A stretch of DNA of 64,000 bases from Roridomyces roridus (GCA_029378245.1 JARKIF010000011.1:1798001-1862000), one strand, 5' to 3'. Positions 1 to 13,102 are shown, counted from the stretch's first letter. Program-made: numbers and translations. The notes: generated by a model from the sequence alone, not told the origin.

Positions 1-100
1 GGATCTGGACAAGAACTTGAAGAGCCAAGGTTTGTGTGGCAGAGGGACGGAAGGAAGAGGCAAGGTGGTCACCTGACCGTGATCTCGCTTGTCTTTAGCC

Positions 101-2217
101 ATTATATGTCGCACTTGGACCATTGTTCTCTCGGGCGAATCCCATCAACGCCGGTATCCTCTTGCTTGCTTGGACTCCACAGCTGGCCCGCCACCAGAAA
201 GGTTTGTGTTTTGCTGCTTGCGCTTCCGAGTCAAATGCGAATTTTGAGTCCGTATCATTATAGCTCTCGCGGCGTCCGGCCTGGTCAATCATAGCCTTGA
301 TACAGCCATCCAGGCTCGCTCCAATGCCTTCAGTATTCGTACAAACCGCCCGACCCAGTCCAACAGCCTCGCTAACAAACCTCCCACCCCGACCATTCCG
401 CTAAACACCGCTGCTCTTGACCAGTTCCGCAATGTTGGACACAATGATGCGGACTGTATCAAGGTCTTTGTGGAAATGCGGATTGGTAAAACGCTTTCCA
501 TTGATCTGGGAAAGACGTCGAGGCCCTATCCTCCCAACACTCCCATGTCCGGTATGAATACACTTATTTTTTCTCCTGCTCAGTTCTGACAAACAGCTGC
601 AGAAGTGATTGACGACATCCTACAAATTTGGAACGTTACATGGACCAAGAGCAACACTTTCCCACTCACCTCGTACGTGTTCAAATGCTGTTTCCTCTCT
701 TTCTAATTCTGTCTTCAGAGAAAAGGCTTCGCTTCGCTTCCATGGGAATCAAAATATCATTCCAACCACAGAGTATCTGCCGATCCTTGACTTCTACCAA
801 ATGCACAAGAGTGCCCCCAACCACGAGGCATATTTCACAAAGATGCCTAAGCAAGCTGCATCCACTAAGGGCAAGGTCCTCGCGCTTGAAATATACATGA
901 GCAATGAGGATGTAAGTCGAGTCTCTTCCCAGCCTTGCTGTTCGTCTCACTGATTCGGTCTACAGGCTAAAGGCCCGGATGCAACTTCCAAGTCAACCGG
1001 AACGTCTACCACCTTGAAAAGACGCAAGGAGAAGGAGAATGACGATGCGGGCGCTTCGAAACGCCCACGTGGTGAGTCCCTTCCTGTGTAACTATAAGAC
1101 GAGACGAATAATTGCCCTCCAGTGTCGGGAAGCCTCCAATCGGCCTTCGTACGCACACTGCCTGGCCCCGAGCCTACCCAGTCGACCAAAATCAAGATTG
1201 TTCGTGCAAAGTTCAACGTCGACCCCGACATTTGCGATGCTAGCGCCGAGTGGCCCTCGACCTTCACAAATGACACGGAGGAAGCTCTTATTTCGAACGA
1301 CATTTTCAAGAGTGGAGCAATGAAGCATTGCTATAAAGTGGGTTCTCTTCTAAATGCCTTGATGTTTTACCTAGGCTGACTGGGACACTTGTAGCTTTCC
1401 ATCGGCGACAAGAATTACATCGCTAAACGGTTCTTCGAGATTGGCAAAGGACGGGATGAGGTAACGCTCAAAGAAAATGCACACAATCTCACCTTCGACG
1501 CCATCCGTTGTGTGACTGCTGCTTGGTTTTTGGACAAGTTCCAGGAGTCTGCAGGGCAGCACTCAGTCCAGGTTGCACAAAGTAAGTGCCCGCTTTCTTT
1601 CATCGGTCTCGACTGCTCTAATGTTTGCCAGACTTTGAAATCACAGATGTTCTTCTCGTGGAAGAGGTGATCGAGGATGGAGATGCACCGTCTCCTGCAT
1701 CTGGCGTTACTCGTGAAATATTTGAAGCGGAGCCTGAAGCTAGTCGCCGGATTGTTTGGATGCTCGAGCCGCTCCGCAACGCCAATGTCACTCATTACAG
1801 TGGAACAAACCAGCACCCGGCGGGCTCTGGCCAACTTGCTCACACTTTGTACTCGTTCGTCCATTTTGCTTATGAAGAAAGCAATGGCACCGTCGTCTTT
1901 GCCGATGTGCAAGGTTGGTGGCCCTACTTTGACTTCACTAAGCTAGCACTTACCGTTGGCAATAGGTTCCCCCGGGCGTCTCAGCACCAATGCGATGGGC
2001 ATGATTATTTTCGACTTGATGACGCACACGGACGAAGGGTGAGTCTGTTCTCAGGGCAGTTGCTCAGTAACTTATTAGTGTATGCAGTGACTCCGGCGTC
2101 GGGGACTTCGGAGAGAAAGGAATTGCTCGGTGGCGGAAGCAGCATGACTGCAACGCTTTCTGCAAGGCTCTCGAGCTGGGGGCTGGGGAATCGGACGATG
2201 AGGAGGATGAGGAGTGA
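101..2217 (+). CDS. Alpha-type protein kinase (atypical, MHCK/eEF2K-like), 5' end unresolved
   Basis: This gene encodes an atypical serine/threonine kinase of the alpha-kinase family. At least seven exons join across short introns (for example gtaagtcgag...ctacag near 912-965). The kinase region starts near 1190 and contains the ATP-contact lysine region YIAKRFFEIG, then VWMLEP and FVHFAYEESNGTVVFADVQG. The C-terminal zinc module GIARWRKQHDCNAFCKALEL is the family hallmark (H-x-C-x3-C) and is followed by an acidic tail and a TGA at 2215-2217. A basic, nuclear-signal-like stretch (KRRKEKE, SKRP) precedes the kinase domain. The first exons near 100-260 could not be joined cleanly to an ATG, so the start probably lies upstream of the window. 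The product is probably soluble. The kinase call is firm; substrate and pathway cannot be read from sequence. Confidence 0.85.
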
Positions 2218-3094
2218 ATGATACGAATACTTATGAATGTAACGGAATTGCAATTCGCGGAATGAATGAGTTGCAGGTTCTCAAAAAAGTCAAGACTTTG
2301 TCATTATGAGAACGGAGACAAGTAATTTCGTGCAAGGGGACTGGCATAGTATATACGTCCCTGGAGCACTCTCCCAAGCCATACACGCACCCACCTATGC
2401 CTCATATTCCGTGTATCTGCGGCACTATATAAGTTTGAGCCCTGGGTTCATACGGAGGACAAACTCACCACTCACCCTCCTTCTGCTCGCTCCTTCCCCA
2501 CGTCTCCTCCTGCTCCCTCCCCAAGTCTCTGTTTCACTCATCCAAACCGGCGCGCACACCCTCCTTGCCACGGTTTTTTGGGTCGGTTCCGCGCTTTCAA
2601 GGTGGTAGACATGGTTTTGGATGCTGTCGGGAGCCACGGGGTCAGGTCAGGGTGCAGGGAAGATTAGCACGCGGCCGTGAGATGAGGGTTCGGGGTCAAC
2701 GTCGAAAGGAACGTGGTTTAGCATCTGGCGCGATGAGCGAGGAAGGCGGGCGGAAGGTGCAGGGTAGGAAGCGGGTAGGACGCAGCCGGTGGGCAGGGGA
2801 GACATGAGGCGGGAGGCGGGAGGCGGGAGGGAGGAAAAGAGAGAATTTTTATGATCGTGACCTAGCCAATGAAAGCTCTCCCAAGACTGAGTTGGGGTGG
2901 TGGATGGCACAGGATGTGATGGTGATGGTGGCAGCGTCGAGGCGGGCGACGGCGACGGCGAAGAGGATGCGTCGGGACTCGAGGAGCAATCGAGGAGGAG
3001 GGCGGGACGGCGACGTGGGAGTCCGAAATGATTGATCCAGTTTAGCCGAGGAACAATGGCAACAATATATAACAATTGATTTGATTTTCATCCG
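2218..3094. other. Intergenic, promoter-like, no supported gene
   Basis: A TATA-like box (ctatataag, about 2424) precedes a CT-rich tract at 2455-2535, which looks like a fungal core promoter, but no convincing coding sequence follows it. The G-rich stretch 2560-3000 gives open frames on both strands that are low-complexity (Arg/Gly on plus, Pro/Ser on minus) and are not called. Confidence 0.5.
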
Positions 3095-3445
3095 CGTCCT
3101 TCCGGCAAACCGTAGACATGCCGCACAAGCGGCAAGGGTTCTTGAGCTTGCCCAGTGGAAGAAATTAAATCATCAGATCGCAGAACGAAATATGGAAAAG
3201 GAAATGCGGTTCGAAGCAGACCAGGTAGCGCGGCATTCTCAAGGCAACATTGGCAGGCGCCTTGAGGAGTTGAAAAAGCCGAGATGGAAGGACTACCGGC
3301 CAGAGATCAGGTTACGCAGGCCAGTCAAAATGTTGAACGGCGAGGAAAAGGAGGGTGGAGAAGAGAGAGCGGGCGGGGGCGGGGGCAGCGGAAGACAAAA
3401 TCAGCGCCATCCAAGACATCGTGCGGCTTCACCATATTGATGTTC
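3095..3445 (+). pseudogene. Truncated tail of a kinase-like family gene (copy of 60.63-61.03 kb)
   Basis: The plus-strand translation here (ARVLELAQWKK, NHQIAERNMEKEMRF, KPRWKDYRPEIRLRRP, KMLNGE) closely matches the C-terminal part of the gene at 57.9-61.2 kb (ERVLELVDWKK, NHQIAQRNLEKQLRF, KPRWKDYRPEMRLRRP). DNA similarity continues past the reading frame to the 'catcgtgc...ccatattgatg' stretch near 3415-3442. Nothing resembling the rest of the gene lies upstream, and a TATA-like AT-rich stretch sits just before it. It is best read as a detached gene fragment left by duplication or rearrangement. It contains two small deletions relative to the longer copy. Confidence 0.75.
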
Positions 3446-3710
3446 AGCCGTAGATTGATATTTGATTACCATATAACGAGAGAGATATTCGTCTGCACTC
3501 CAGACAGTGGATCGAGGCCTGTCTGTTCAGATCCAACAATACAAGCGATTCCGGTTTCTTGCCATAGAACATCACATTGGATTGAGTGCTTTGTTGGAAT
3601 ACACGAATGTCGTTGCTGTCCTGGTGTTCTGTTCTGGGGAACTTGGAGCGATCGTCAATATTTATAGCGAGAGCGGGTGAAGGTCGCCGCGGCCGAAATG
3701 ATCGGAGATC

Positions 3711-4952
3711 ATGCGAGTGTCATCATTTTTGCGGCTGTGCTTCGTCTCCCACCATCTCCCTCTCCCCCCTCTCTCTCGTTCACCACAGGATGCTACGACC
3801 GCTGCTGTCGTCGCCTTCCGTGGACACCATGGTCCGCTATACATCTCGGACTGCTCCCCTCTCCGACGCCGACGAGACAATATAGAAGATAGTGCATCTC
3901 CATTCTCGTCCGTTGTAGATCCCAGTGAAAATCCACGGGCTCTCCGACTTTTCTGGACCCACCAGGTCTCGTCTTCGACCCACAGCCCCTCGCTGTCGCC
4001 TACCCCTCGTTCATCGTCTCCGAATACCTTCAGCCTCATGTCTCCGACAATTCCGACTACGAGTGCATCTGTAGGAGGGTCCGAGAACGCATTTGGCACG
4101 ACAACATCTGGAGGCGCGCAGGTTTACCGTGCGTGGTCTTTCTAACCCTCTCTCACACATCGACTCACCGAAGAGACCATGGGCAGTATACATCTTCCTA
4201 GGGACGCTGCTCTTCGTGCTCCTCGTCTCCTTTGCCGTCGTCGCGCGCTCCATGGTAGCCAGACGTCGGAATCGCCGCATGGTCGACGAGGCCATCGCCA
4301 ATGGTACTTGGACCCCGCCTCCCGGACGCTTCCAGGTCGATCTCAAGATGAAGCCAAAGATGTGGGACGCGCACATCGTTGACCCGCTGGATTCTCCTCC
4401 AGCGGAGTGGAAAGGAATCATGGTGCGTGCCTTCGGCTTCTGCTGCAGTCTGATGCTGATACATAACCCACATAGCCTTTCGCCGCATCCTACATACCCA
4501 CTGCGACGAGCTCCGACTCGACATTCGCTACAGCTTTCACGTCCATCTCAGCTCCTCGGTCCGTTATCGACCCCTCGACTCAGTCCCTGCACGCACCACG
4601 AGCTAATACGCACAGCCGTATTGAGCAGCCCCAAGTGCACCTCGCCTTCCTCATCGCGATGCCTGTCCGACCCTCCCCGTCCTCCTCCGCATCTGCCTCG
4701 GCAACGTCTCTAGCAGCATCACTCGACTCTGCGCCAACGCCGCCAACGCCGGTGTGGGTATCCTCGATGGAGGATGATGAAAATCTGCTACCGTACCTCG
4801 AGGTGGGGACTATGGCTGTGGGTCTCGTACCCGCTATGCCGTTGAGTGACGGTGGAGGGAATGAGATCGGGAGCGAGGGTGAGGGCTCTATTGCCGGGGA
4901 GAGCGGGAGCGAGGAGGGATCCAGCGTGTCCCAATGCGGACGTGGCAATTAG
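3711..4952 (+). CDS. Single-pass membrane protein, Ser/Pro-rich ectodomain, unknown function
   Basis: Four exons are inferred. Exon 1 ends phase 0 at 4121 (GGAQ) and the next starts at 4174 (KRPWAVYIF). A further intron follows KGIM at about 4422, and another lies near 4560-4617. The protein has a Ser/Thr/Pro-rich N-terminal half, one hydrophobic helix (AVYIFLGTLLFVLLVSFAVV) and a basic stop-transfer stretch (RRRNRRM). A cytosolic region with TPPPGRFQVDLKMKPKMWD follows, then an acidic Gly/Ser-rich tail ending at 4952. A TATA-like motif (atatttatag) lies about 50 nt before the ATG at 3711. An in-frame start at 3831 is an alternative, and an upstream intron ending at ...ttcaccacag (3788) is possible. 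Such small membrane proteins are common in mushrooms; I do not recognise a named domain. Confidence 0.65.
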
Positions 4953-5717
4953 AAATGAGGCAGGCGAGTGCGTTCGTTCCTTAGCCATCGAGAGTCACAT
5001 CTCACGCTGTGGTCCTTCAGGTGGCGGGATATGTTACAGAGAGCCCGACGTATTCATGATTTTACGCTATGTAATTGTTTTCTTGTAATGCCATGTCTAA
5101 TTCTCTTGGGTCGGAGTTCGGCGTCTGTGTCCTCAAGCTCTTTCAACCTTGTCGAGCAGTATCCACTCACCTTCATTCAAACCTGCTCGGACAACTTCGG
5201 ATATGTATCCCGCCTTTCAATTGCAAGTCGATGAAAATCTCCGAATAAATCTCTTTTTTCCATTCTTACCAGATTTATGCTAATGCCACTCGCCGTCTTT
5301 CATTTAGACTTGAATAGGATCGCTGGAGGAAGCTTTATGTCCGACAGGCAGGCAAAAGTTGACTGGTGCGTTTAGATGCTTCTGCCTCTAGAGTTCAATC
5401 TTGAGGTAAAGACACGCACGACGATTTGTGGAAGCTCCTGCATCAGAAAACTTCGAGATGACCTAAATAAATCAAGTACATGGCTAATCCTCAACGGAGA
5501 TCTGGATCGAGAGAAGCCTCTGAGGACCTATAGAGGTAGGCTATGTTGAACTGAGGGAATAGTCAGATACTCCTCAAGGAAATGTGGGGGTGCAAGCGAT
5601 GGAATGAATGAATCAAGTTCAGTTCAATAGCGTGGGATCTCGTTCGACTCGGGACCGAGTCCTACCAAGTAGTCCACGTCTTTTTCGTCATTTCATGGTA
5701 CAGAATATAAACGACTT
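4953..5717. other. Convergent intergenic region, nothing recognised
   Basis: This interval separates two genes that point towards each other. It should hold both 3' untranslated regions. No open frame with recognisable composition, repeat or RNA gene is visible. Confidence 0.5.
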
Positions 5718-8700
5718 TCAATTCCACGTCATCATCGTATCCTCATTCAAGCCCACCTCCAACCCGCTCACTACCAACTCTTGGTTCGCCCCATCATAGA
5801 CGAAGCTCTTCACCTTCGTCCCACCCACCTCCACCTCGACCGGTTTCTTCGGCACTCCCAAAACTGTAACAGCAGCCATCTTTTGCGCAACATCGAATTT
5901 GCCCTGGCTTTGAATCCTCAAGGCACCCTCCGTCGCATGGAAAGTGACGATCGTACTCGGACCCGGCGGATCAGAAACCCCATCATCCAAATACGCACTC
6001 CCAAACGCCCCACCTCCGGCTGTCAACGAAACAAGCAGCTCAAACGGCCCCGCACGCGTCTCCTCCACCGTATAAGCCGGAATCTGATGCAACAAGATCG
6101 CCGCCCCATCTCGCACGTGCACATTAATATGGCCGAGGGGCGCAGCAAGCGTCGTGTTCACTCCCACTTTGGCGTCAACCATGGCATGAGTGTACCAGTC
6201 CCGCCAAATGGTCTTTCCGCGCCCTGGGAAGATTCCATCGACAGTGGAGATGTTTGGTGTGAGCACGGGGGTGACGAGGATGTCGCGGCCGATGAGGAAC
6301 TGGCGGTCCACGGCGAAGAGTTCGGGTTCTTCGGGAAATTCCCAGAAGAGCGGACGGACGGGAGGCGTTCCGTACGTCGAGGCGTTGGCGAAGAGGGAGT
6401 ACTACAGCATCGTCAGGATACCATATTTGTCGAGAAAGAACACGCACCCAATACGGCAGCATTGAATATCTCACCGCGATCGCCGTCCTCGAAGCCTCTG
6501 CGACGCTATCCCACACATAGGGCTCCTGCGAGATCGCCCCTCTCTGGTTATGATTCCGATAAAAGGGCGTGAACGCAGCGAGCTGCACCCACCGGTTACA
6601 CAACTCCTCGTCAGTGTTTCCACTGAATCCACACGTGTCGGCGCCAACAAAGGGGATACCGAAGAGCTGGAATTGTAGGACGCCCTGGATCGAGACGTAC
6701 ATGTACTGCCAGAGACTGAAGTTGTCTCCGAGCTGCGTTGAGTCAGATTCATCCAAGAGAGGAAGAGGAAGATAGCGTACCCAGTGCCCACCCCACTTGC
6801 CAAAAGAAGCAAACGTCGAACGCGCGATAATGAAAGGACGCTTTCCCGGGATGACAGTCTGCAACGCCTTGTGTGTCGCGATAGTTTCCATCAGACCCCA
6901 CAGATTGTGCGTGTCCAAATCAGCGTAGCCGCCAAAATGAGTGGCGTTGGTAGCAAGGGTGTGGATCGACAGCCGGCCGTTCCCTGAAAGGGCTCCTCGT
7001 TGGTCTGATACAAGAAGAATATGATATAAACCGACCATTGTGAATCGCATACGGCGGAGCGTTGATGTCGATACCTGTCTGATTGCCCGCCCCGACCCCG
7101 CGCTTCGAGAGGGATGAGGAGTCGTCGGTGGCTCCAAAAGTGAGCGTCCCGTTGATGGTGACATTCCCACTGGGCCCCGAAATCGTGGCGTTGTAGCCCT
7201 CGGGATAGTCAGTGACCAAGTTTCCTGGCGCGCCGGGTAGGAGGACGGGTACTGCGGAAATCCTTCGTTAGTTAGTTGATTTTTTCAAGAGATGAGCACA
7301 TACAAGTGGTGTTGCTGATGTCTATTCCACTCCCACTGTAACCAGGTTGAGCTCTCCAGCTGCTCATTTTACTGCGGACTCACCAAGACCCATCGCAGAA
7401 CGAACTCGCTTCGTTCATATCGAGCCAAATACCGCTGAACTCAATCCCGGATTGACTCCAATTTCTCAAACTTTCGGTCCACCAACTGGTTGTGTTTGGT
7501 GCGAACCAATCGGGGAAGACCTGCAATGGATGAGATTGAGTCAAGTATCGAGAGAGAAGTCGCACCGTGTATCCAGGCCACACTTGACCTACGTACTCGG
7601 AGCCATCTGGGTTCTTCATGAACACGCCACTGGAGTGAATGGTTAGTCGAGGGCAGGGCCGGAAAATGAAGGCATACAGCTCGGCTCCACGACGGTATGG
7701 ATCATACTACCAAGAGGCATCAGGTCCCGCGAATGACAAAGACAGAAATGACTCACGACGTCCGTACTATTCACCTCCTTGGCAATCGCAGCGTCCACAA
7801 TCGGGATAAAATGTTGGTTATTGCTCGCCTAAGATCCAATGAGCTCTGCCAACCATCCAACACAACCATCGGACTCACTAGCTCCGTAATAAACTCCCTC
7901 ATGTCCTCCAGCGGAAAACTCACCGGATCCGCCGTAAAATCCCTCAAAGCGTGATACAAGTCGATGTCATCCCACATGGTTTCGAGTGGAATATTCTCTT
8001 GCCTCATCCTCGCGACAACGTCCTTCACGACCCCGATATTTTCGTAACCCCATCGGCAGAGGTGGAAACCGAAGCCCCAGTATGGCTGCCAGGTGGGCGT
8101 GCCGACGATGGAGCTGTATTGTTCGGCGACGGATTGTGGAGTGGGTCCGGAGAGGAAGTAGAAGTCGAGCGTTCCACCGATGAGGCGGTATTCAATGAGG
8201 GAGACATTGGAGGAAGGTGGTGTAAGAAGGAGTATGTCGGCGCCGTTTGCGCTGGTGCAAGTGAGATGAGTGCCACAAGAGAACGGAGAGCACGCACCTA
8301 AGTAAGAAAACCCCATGCGATTGAGATGTGTTGGTGGAGGAGTTGAATCGGTGTTCAAGGTACATCGGATGTACGCCGTAGATGTTTTGGTCGAATGGGT
8401 CGGTGATGTCGCGAGCTGACGAACACTTGAGGTTGCGGACAAAGAGGAAGAATAATCGCGCGCACCCCAATCATTTTGAATCGTCCCTGCCCCACCGTCG
8501 GTACCTATATCCCGCCGAATCCCACTGCTCGCAACGACTTCTCCCAGACCATAGATGTTAGCACCAAGAGGCAGAGCCGACGCAAGCTAGAGTTTTTCAA
8601 TAAAGCCGTGCACGCTCGAGAGAATACCAACACACTTGCAAATACTGGTCCTCGAACACCAAATTGAAGCTATCCAGGGCCGTCGAATTATCGGTGGGAA

Positions 8701-9268
8701 TCACAGGTGCAATGGGCGTCGGTGGCAGCGACGCAACGCGTGTATCGAAGAGTGGAGTCTCATCCGGGGTCGAGCGACGTGTAATCCAAAACGCAAATGG
8801 GCTGGATTGATGGTTGAACACGAGATCCGAGTTGTTCGCGCTTGTCCCTTCCGTGGCATTCGGACGCGAGAAGACCGTCTCAGGGATGGTGAATTGTGAG
8901 TTGGCCGTGTCGAAGATGTGCACGTGGAGTCTATTGAAAGGAGCGGCGTGAGGGAGCCGAGTCTATTCTATGCAATGGACAACTCACTGTGATTCCGTCT
9001 CGTAAGTGACCTGGATTGTTAGGTTACCGATGTCTTTACCGAACGCGTTGCACGCGGGGCCAGCAAGCGCCAGCGAGGCAGCGAGTCCGTTCGAGGTCTC
9101 CTTTAATGCGCTGAGGGTGTACCCGGGGCAGTTGGCAACGTCGAGAGAGTGGGAGCCGGACGAGTTGGAGGCCTGAATCTGTCGTGCAAGCTGTTGTTGG
9201 ACAGCGTCTCCGAGTGAACTGGTGACGGAAAGCAGCAGTGTGAGGCTGCTCGCCAGTAGCCTGAGCAT
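5718..9268 (-). CDS. Secreted GH31 alpha-glucosidase
   Basis: This is a glycoside hydrolase of family 31, which releases glucose from alpha-linked oligosaccharides outside the cell. The start at 9268 gives a classical signal peptide (MLRLLASSLTLLLSVTSSLG). The N-terminal beta domain follows, with LEHRFN and the substrate-pocket block YWGFGFHLCRWGY. The catalytic nucleophile sits in GIWLDMNEASSFC (about 7.4 kb). The acid/base region is KWGGHW...GDNFSLWQYMYVSIQG (about 6.75 kb), followed by IPFVGADTCGFSGNTDEELC and FTPFYRNHN. The C-terminal beta domains carry FLIGRDILVTPVL and end at 5718. More than ten short introns interrupt the gene; all exons read through when spliced by eye. Total length near 900 residues is typical of fungal GH31 enzymes, and both catalytic regions are present, so activity is expected. 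Whether it prefers maltose or other linkages cannot be told. Confidence 0.93.
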
Positions 9269-10258
9269 GGTGGGGAGTAGAGGAGAGAAGACGGGGTGTA
9301 GGGCGCTCAAGCTCCCACTTTATGAGAAATCATGTGGCATGGCGGGCGCAGAGCGGCGAAAATTACGCTAAGTAATTGAATAGCCGTAGAAGTTGGGGCC
9401 GGCGAGGTCAGAGTCAGAAGAAAAGAATCACGTATGTCCGATCTGCGGAACCCTGCAAAGAAGAGGGAGCGACGCACGTTGTTATCCTTGTTTAATTACC
9501 GAAAGACTGTGGTGCATTGTGGCATTGTGAAAATTCGGGAGCGGGGTATATGATGGATGGCGGGGTCGGGGGAGGCTCTCCCAAACCCTGTTGTATCAGG
9601 GGTAAGTAAATCCTTAACGTCGACTGAGATTCAAAGGGTGACGCACCTGCAACCCAATCCAACCTCATCTGCACGCAGTACTCCACGCCGCCAATGTGTG
9701 ATAGCCTTGTTTTCCAACGTCGGTGATATGTGTCGCGCGACGGACGACTGTAAACCCAGTGCATACGCCGAAAGTTTGCCGAAAGTGTTGTAGATGCTCG
9801 AGTGACTCCATTCGCTGACATGGGGTTCGGCGGGTAGAGAGAGGCCAGGGAGAGGGACAAGCTGGCAAGTGGACAACAGCGGGAGTCGGGAGCTGTCGGG
9901 AGTCGGGATCTAGGATTTAGCCGACCTTCTTCACGTGCCACTTGATGTGAGGCGCGATCGGATCAATCCATCAACACACCTCTGACCTGTACCACCATCA
10001 TCGCGCCGCGCGGTTCCTCTTCTTTCCTCGCTCGAAATTGGCTGACCTCAGCTACTATTGTGTCTTCCTGGGTGCCGCTAAGGCGATGTGTATCCTACTG
10101 TATCCTCCAGTCATCCAGCGTCTTTCACCTGGCTCTCTCACGTCCAGTCGTTCCCTCACGGACACATGAAACGCGACCCCGAATCTATAGCGCCGACTGG
10201 GGTTTCACTTTCTTCAGCACTACCCTGGCCTCCGCCTTACCCTGCGCCTCCATCTTCA
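9269..10258. other. Intergenic region upstream of the alpha-glucosidase
   Basis: This holds the 5' side of the GH31 gene (9269 upwards) and the 3' side of the STAND gene. Open frames at 9492-9941 on the minus strand have no recognisable features and are not called. No repeats were noticed. Confidence 0.45.
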
Positions 10259-13102
10259 TCAGCCGCTCTGTCTGAATCGCTTCAATCGTACGGGATCGTC
10301 GTCTCCCAGGGTCGCTCTTTGTCTTTCGACGGCCGCGAAGAGAAGTTGGCCGGCCTCCGCAAAGCGTCCAAGGAGATTATACGTCCATGCAAGATTCACC
10401 ATCGCCGCCAATGTGTCTGGGTGTCCTTCCCCGAGCAATTCCTTTCGCTTCGGGAGCAGCTGCGCCTGAATCCGCTCCGCCTCGTCGAGTCGACCCATAT
10501 CCCTATACGTGACGGCAATGTTTCCCATCGCGAGAAGTGTATCCGGGCTATCTTCGCCTGCCATTTCCCTTGTCCGCTGGAGTACCTGGAGCTGAATTTC
10601 TTCCGCCCGTTCGAGACGACCCGACTTGGCGTAGACTCGTCCAAGATTGGACATGGCTGCCAGCATCTCTGGCGCTTCTCCCCTCTGGATTCCAACCTCT
10701 TGGTAAGGACGGCAAGCTGTATCTCTTCCGCCTCTACCAACCTGCCCACGTTCATGAGCATGACACCAAGGTTGCCTATGGCCGTCACCGTGTTAATGTG
10801 GTCTTCGCCCATAGCCTTCTTTGACCTCTCCACCATACCTATCTGCAGCTCTAGAGCTTCGTCCTCGCGTCCCAATTTGGTGTATATCGCCGCCAGACTG
10901 CCAACGGCTATGAGAACGTAGGGATTGTCGGGCCCGAGCATGGCCGTCCCTTTACGCGCGACAGGCTCCCGCAAACGTTCTGCCTCACGCCAGCAGCCGA
11001 GGAGAAGGTACGTCGCCGCTAGGTAGTTCATCGTCAGGAGAGTGTCAAAATGATCGTCTCCCAGTGCTGCGTGGCGCGTTGCGAGTGCTGCAACGAGGAG
11101 TTTCTCTGCCCGTCCGAAGCGTCCCGTGTAATGGTGGAGAGCGCCGTATTCGAGATCGAACGCAGGAACGAGGGGGGCATCCTCCGGGAGCAACGCGTCA
11201 ATGTGGGGTAGGAGCACCGCGGCTAGGTCCAGTTCCTGTGGGTCCACAGCGGTGACTTGCATCGCGATGATGGATGTCATACACGCCTTGTACGCCGTGG
11301 GATTTTGAGACAGAAACTCGAGCGGTTGTGCAATCTCCTCCCGTTTTGGGCCGCACGTCTGGACTTGATAATCCGCAGCGGCGCTGAATATTTTTTCAGA
11401 TATCCCCTTCTGATGCAGGAAGGAACAGAGCTGAAGAAGCATGGCTGCGGTTGGACTGAGGCGGTCGAAGCTGATCTGCCAGGTGGTGTAAACGGTCCAG
11501 GCGTAATCGTCATGCGATTGCGTGGGGACTTCGCTGAGCAAGCAAGCCTTGTTGGTGTGATACAACGAGAGGTACATGTCGAGGGAGTCTGACCGGGAAA
11601 TAAACGCCCCGGCCTGAACGATGGCCAGGGGGAGGTATGAAAGCTCCTGCAGAGATAGATGTCAAACCGCGCTGACGATGAGCTAGTATACTCACCTTGA
11701 CGATTTCCGCGGCAATTTTATTGTTCTCCGGCGTGTCATCCTGAGCAGCGCTGGTCAACAACAGGGGTACCGCATCCGTCTCATCCATATCGGACACTCG
11801 ATGATTAGCTCCAGCATACACAGCGAGGCCCGGGTTTCTGGACGTGATCAAGACATTTCCGTGACGGCACCGAGGGAAGAAAGCATTCAGGTTAACCTGC
11901 GGGTCGTCGGCGTTGTCAAAGAACAAGAGCCATTTCTCCTGCGTCATGTGGAGCCACGGCAACGCTTCTCTTGGAGTGCGCCCGGAGGTTTTGGCGATGG
12001 CGATGTCGGACAAGCCAGCCTCGATGGTACTCTTGGTGCTGGCGTCGATGAAGAATATACCGGTGAAGCTTTTACATAAATCGTTATGACAACTTTTTCG
12101 GCTGATGACAATTTCGACGTACAGGGGCGACTCTTCTTCGATGAAAGTAAGCGCTATCTGGGTCTTTCCTGCACCTCCGAGACCGTGAAGTAGGAAGACG
12201 TGTTGTTTGATTGCGCTTTCGCTGAAGAAATCGTACAGCTTGTCCAGGATTCCCTTTCTGCCTTGGAAGATCCTTGAAGGTGGAGGGCATGTATTGATTC
12301 TCGGTGGCTTCTGGATTGCTTGGATTTCTGGATGACTCAGGTAAGTGTGAATGCTGAAGATCGAAGCACTAATGTATACCCGAGATCATAGGTGTCAGCT
12401 TGTGTATCTGGAAATTCGTATCCATCGTCGCGGCGAGCTGAAGCAGGAAGGTGTGAATCGTCGCCCCGAGACATCAAGCGTTCGACCTACCATAACATTG
12501 GAGCGCAGGTTTCTAATTCTGTTGTGATACCGCACGATCTGCTCCGCCGTGCCGGCGAGCCTTACGACTTCTCTGAAACGACCATGTAGTCCCCGGGGTT
12601 CGATTTGAAGTACTTTGACGGCGCGGAGTACATCCTGCAAACAGCTTCACAGCCGTGAGTTGAGCGAACATCCTGGGATATTTAAAGCCACTTACGCCTC
12701 AAGATCTTCGCACAGCCCTTTGAATTTTGGTGCCGCGGTGTCACGGTGTGCCGTCACTTGGTCCTTGACGACGTACATGACCTCCTCGACGTCGCGACAT
12801 AATTCACGCAGATCCTGTCGATTCTTCTTCCCACTCTGCGAATGGATGAGTTGGGTCGGATGCAAAATGACTGGGCAAGGCGTACCTCGATCGTCTCCAA
12901 CAATACGACGACCAATCCAAAGACACTGCGCACGTATGGAAACGGCAGACCTTCGACAGCCGCTGAGATAGTTCTCGCAGTGAAAAGTGAGGGTCCAATC
13001 CAATCGCTGGGACCTTTTGAAGTGAGCCTTGAAGCTCGCCCACGGAACACGCCCTGGAAAGGCATACGCACCGGCGCTGGCCAAGGGTGTCTTGCTTGTC
13101 AT
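10259..13102 (-). CDS. STAND-class NTPase with TPR repeats (NB-ARC/NACHT-like), one frameshift
   Basis: Reading from about 13.1 kb down: an N-terminal alpha-helical region (ending DLREL...DVEEVMYVVKDQV and REVVRLAGTAEQIVRYHNRI) is followed by a P-loop ATPase. Walker A is LHGLGGAGKT (about 12.16-12.19 kb), Walker B is KWLLFFDNAD, and NVLITSR and YLPLAIVQAGAFI mark the rest of the NB-ARC fold. Then come a winged-helix-like stretch and at least seven tetratricopeptide repeats with the usual G-R-x-E-A-E and H-x-x-T-L pattern (about 11.1-10.26 kb). The frame changes once at 10676-10686 inside a TPR (run agaggggag on the coding strand); repeats resume perfectly in the new frame and end at 10259. 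Such proteins are thought to be signal-triggered switches, including fungal self/non-self recognition, but no effector domain is recognisable here. The exact start is uncertain. Confidence 0.8.

Noticed and set aside
2647..3075. Minus-strand Pro/Ser-rich frame
   Set aside because: Low-complexity reading of a G-rich stretch without an ATG start.
9492..9941. Minus-strand frame of 149 codons upstream of the GH31 gene
   Set aside because: No recognisable motif, no intron signals and low-information composition.
10088..10921. Plus-strand open frame of 277 codons
   Set aside because: It is antisense to the TPR region of the STAND gene, whose repeats are unmistakable.
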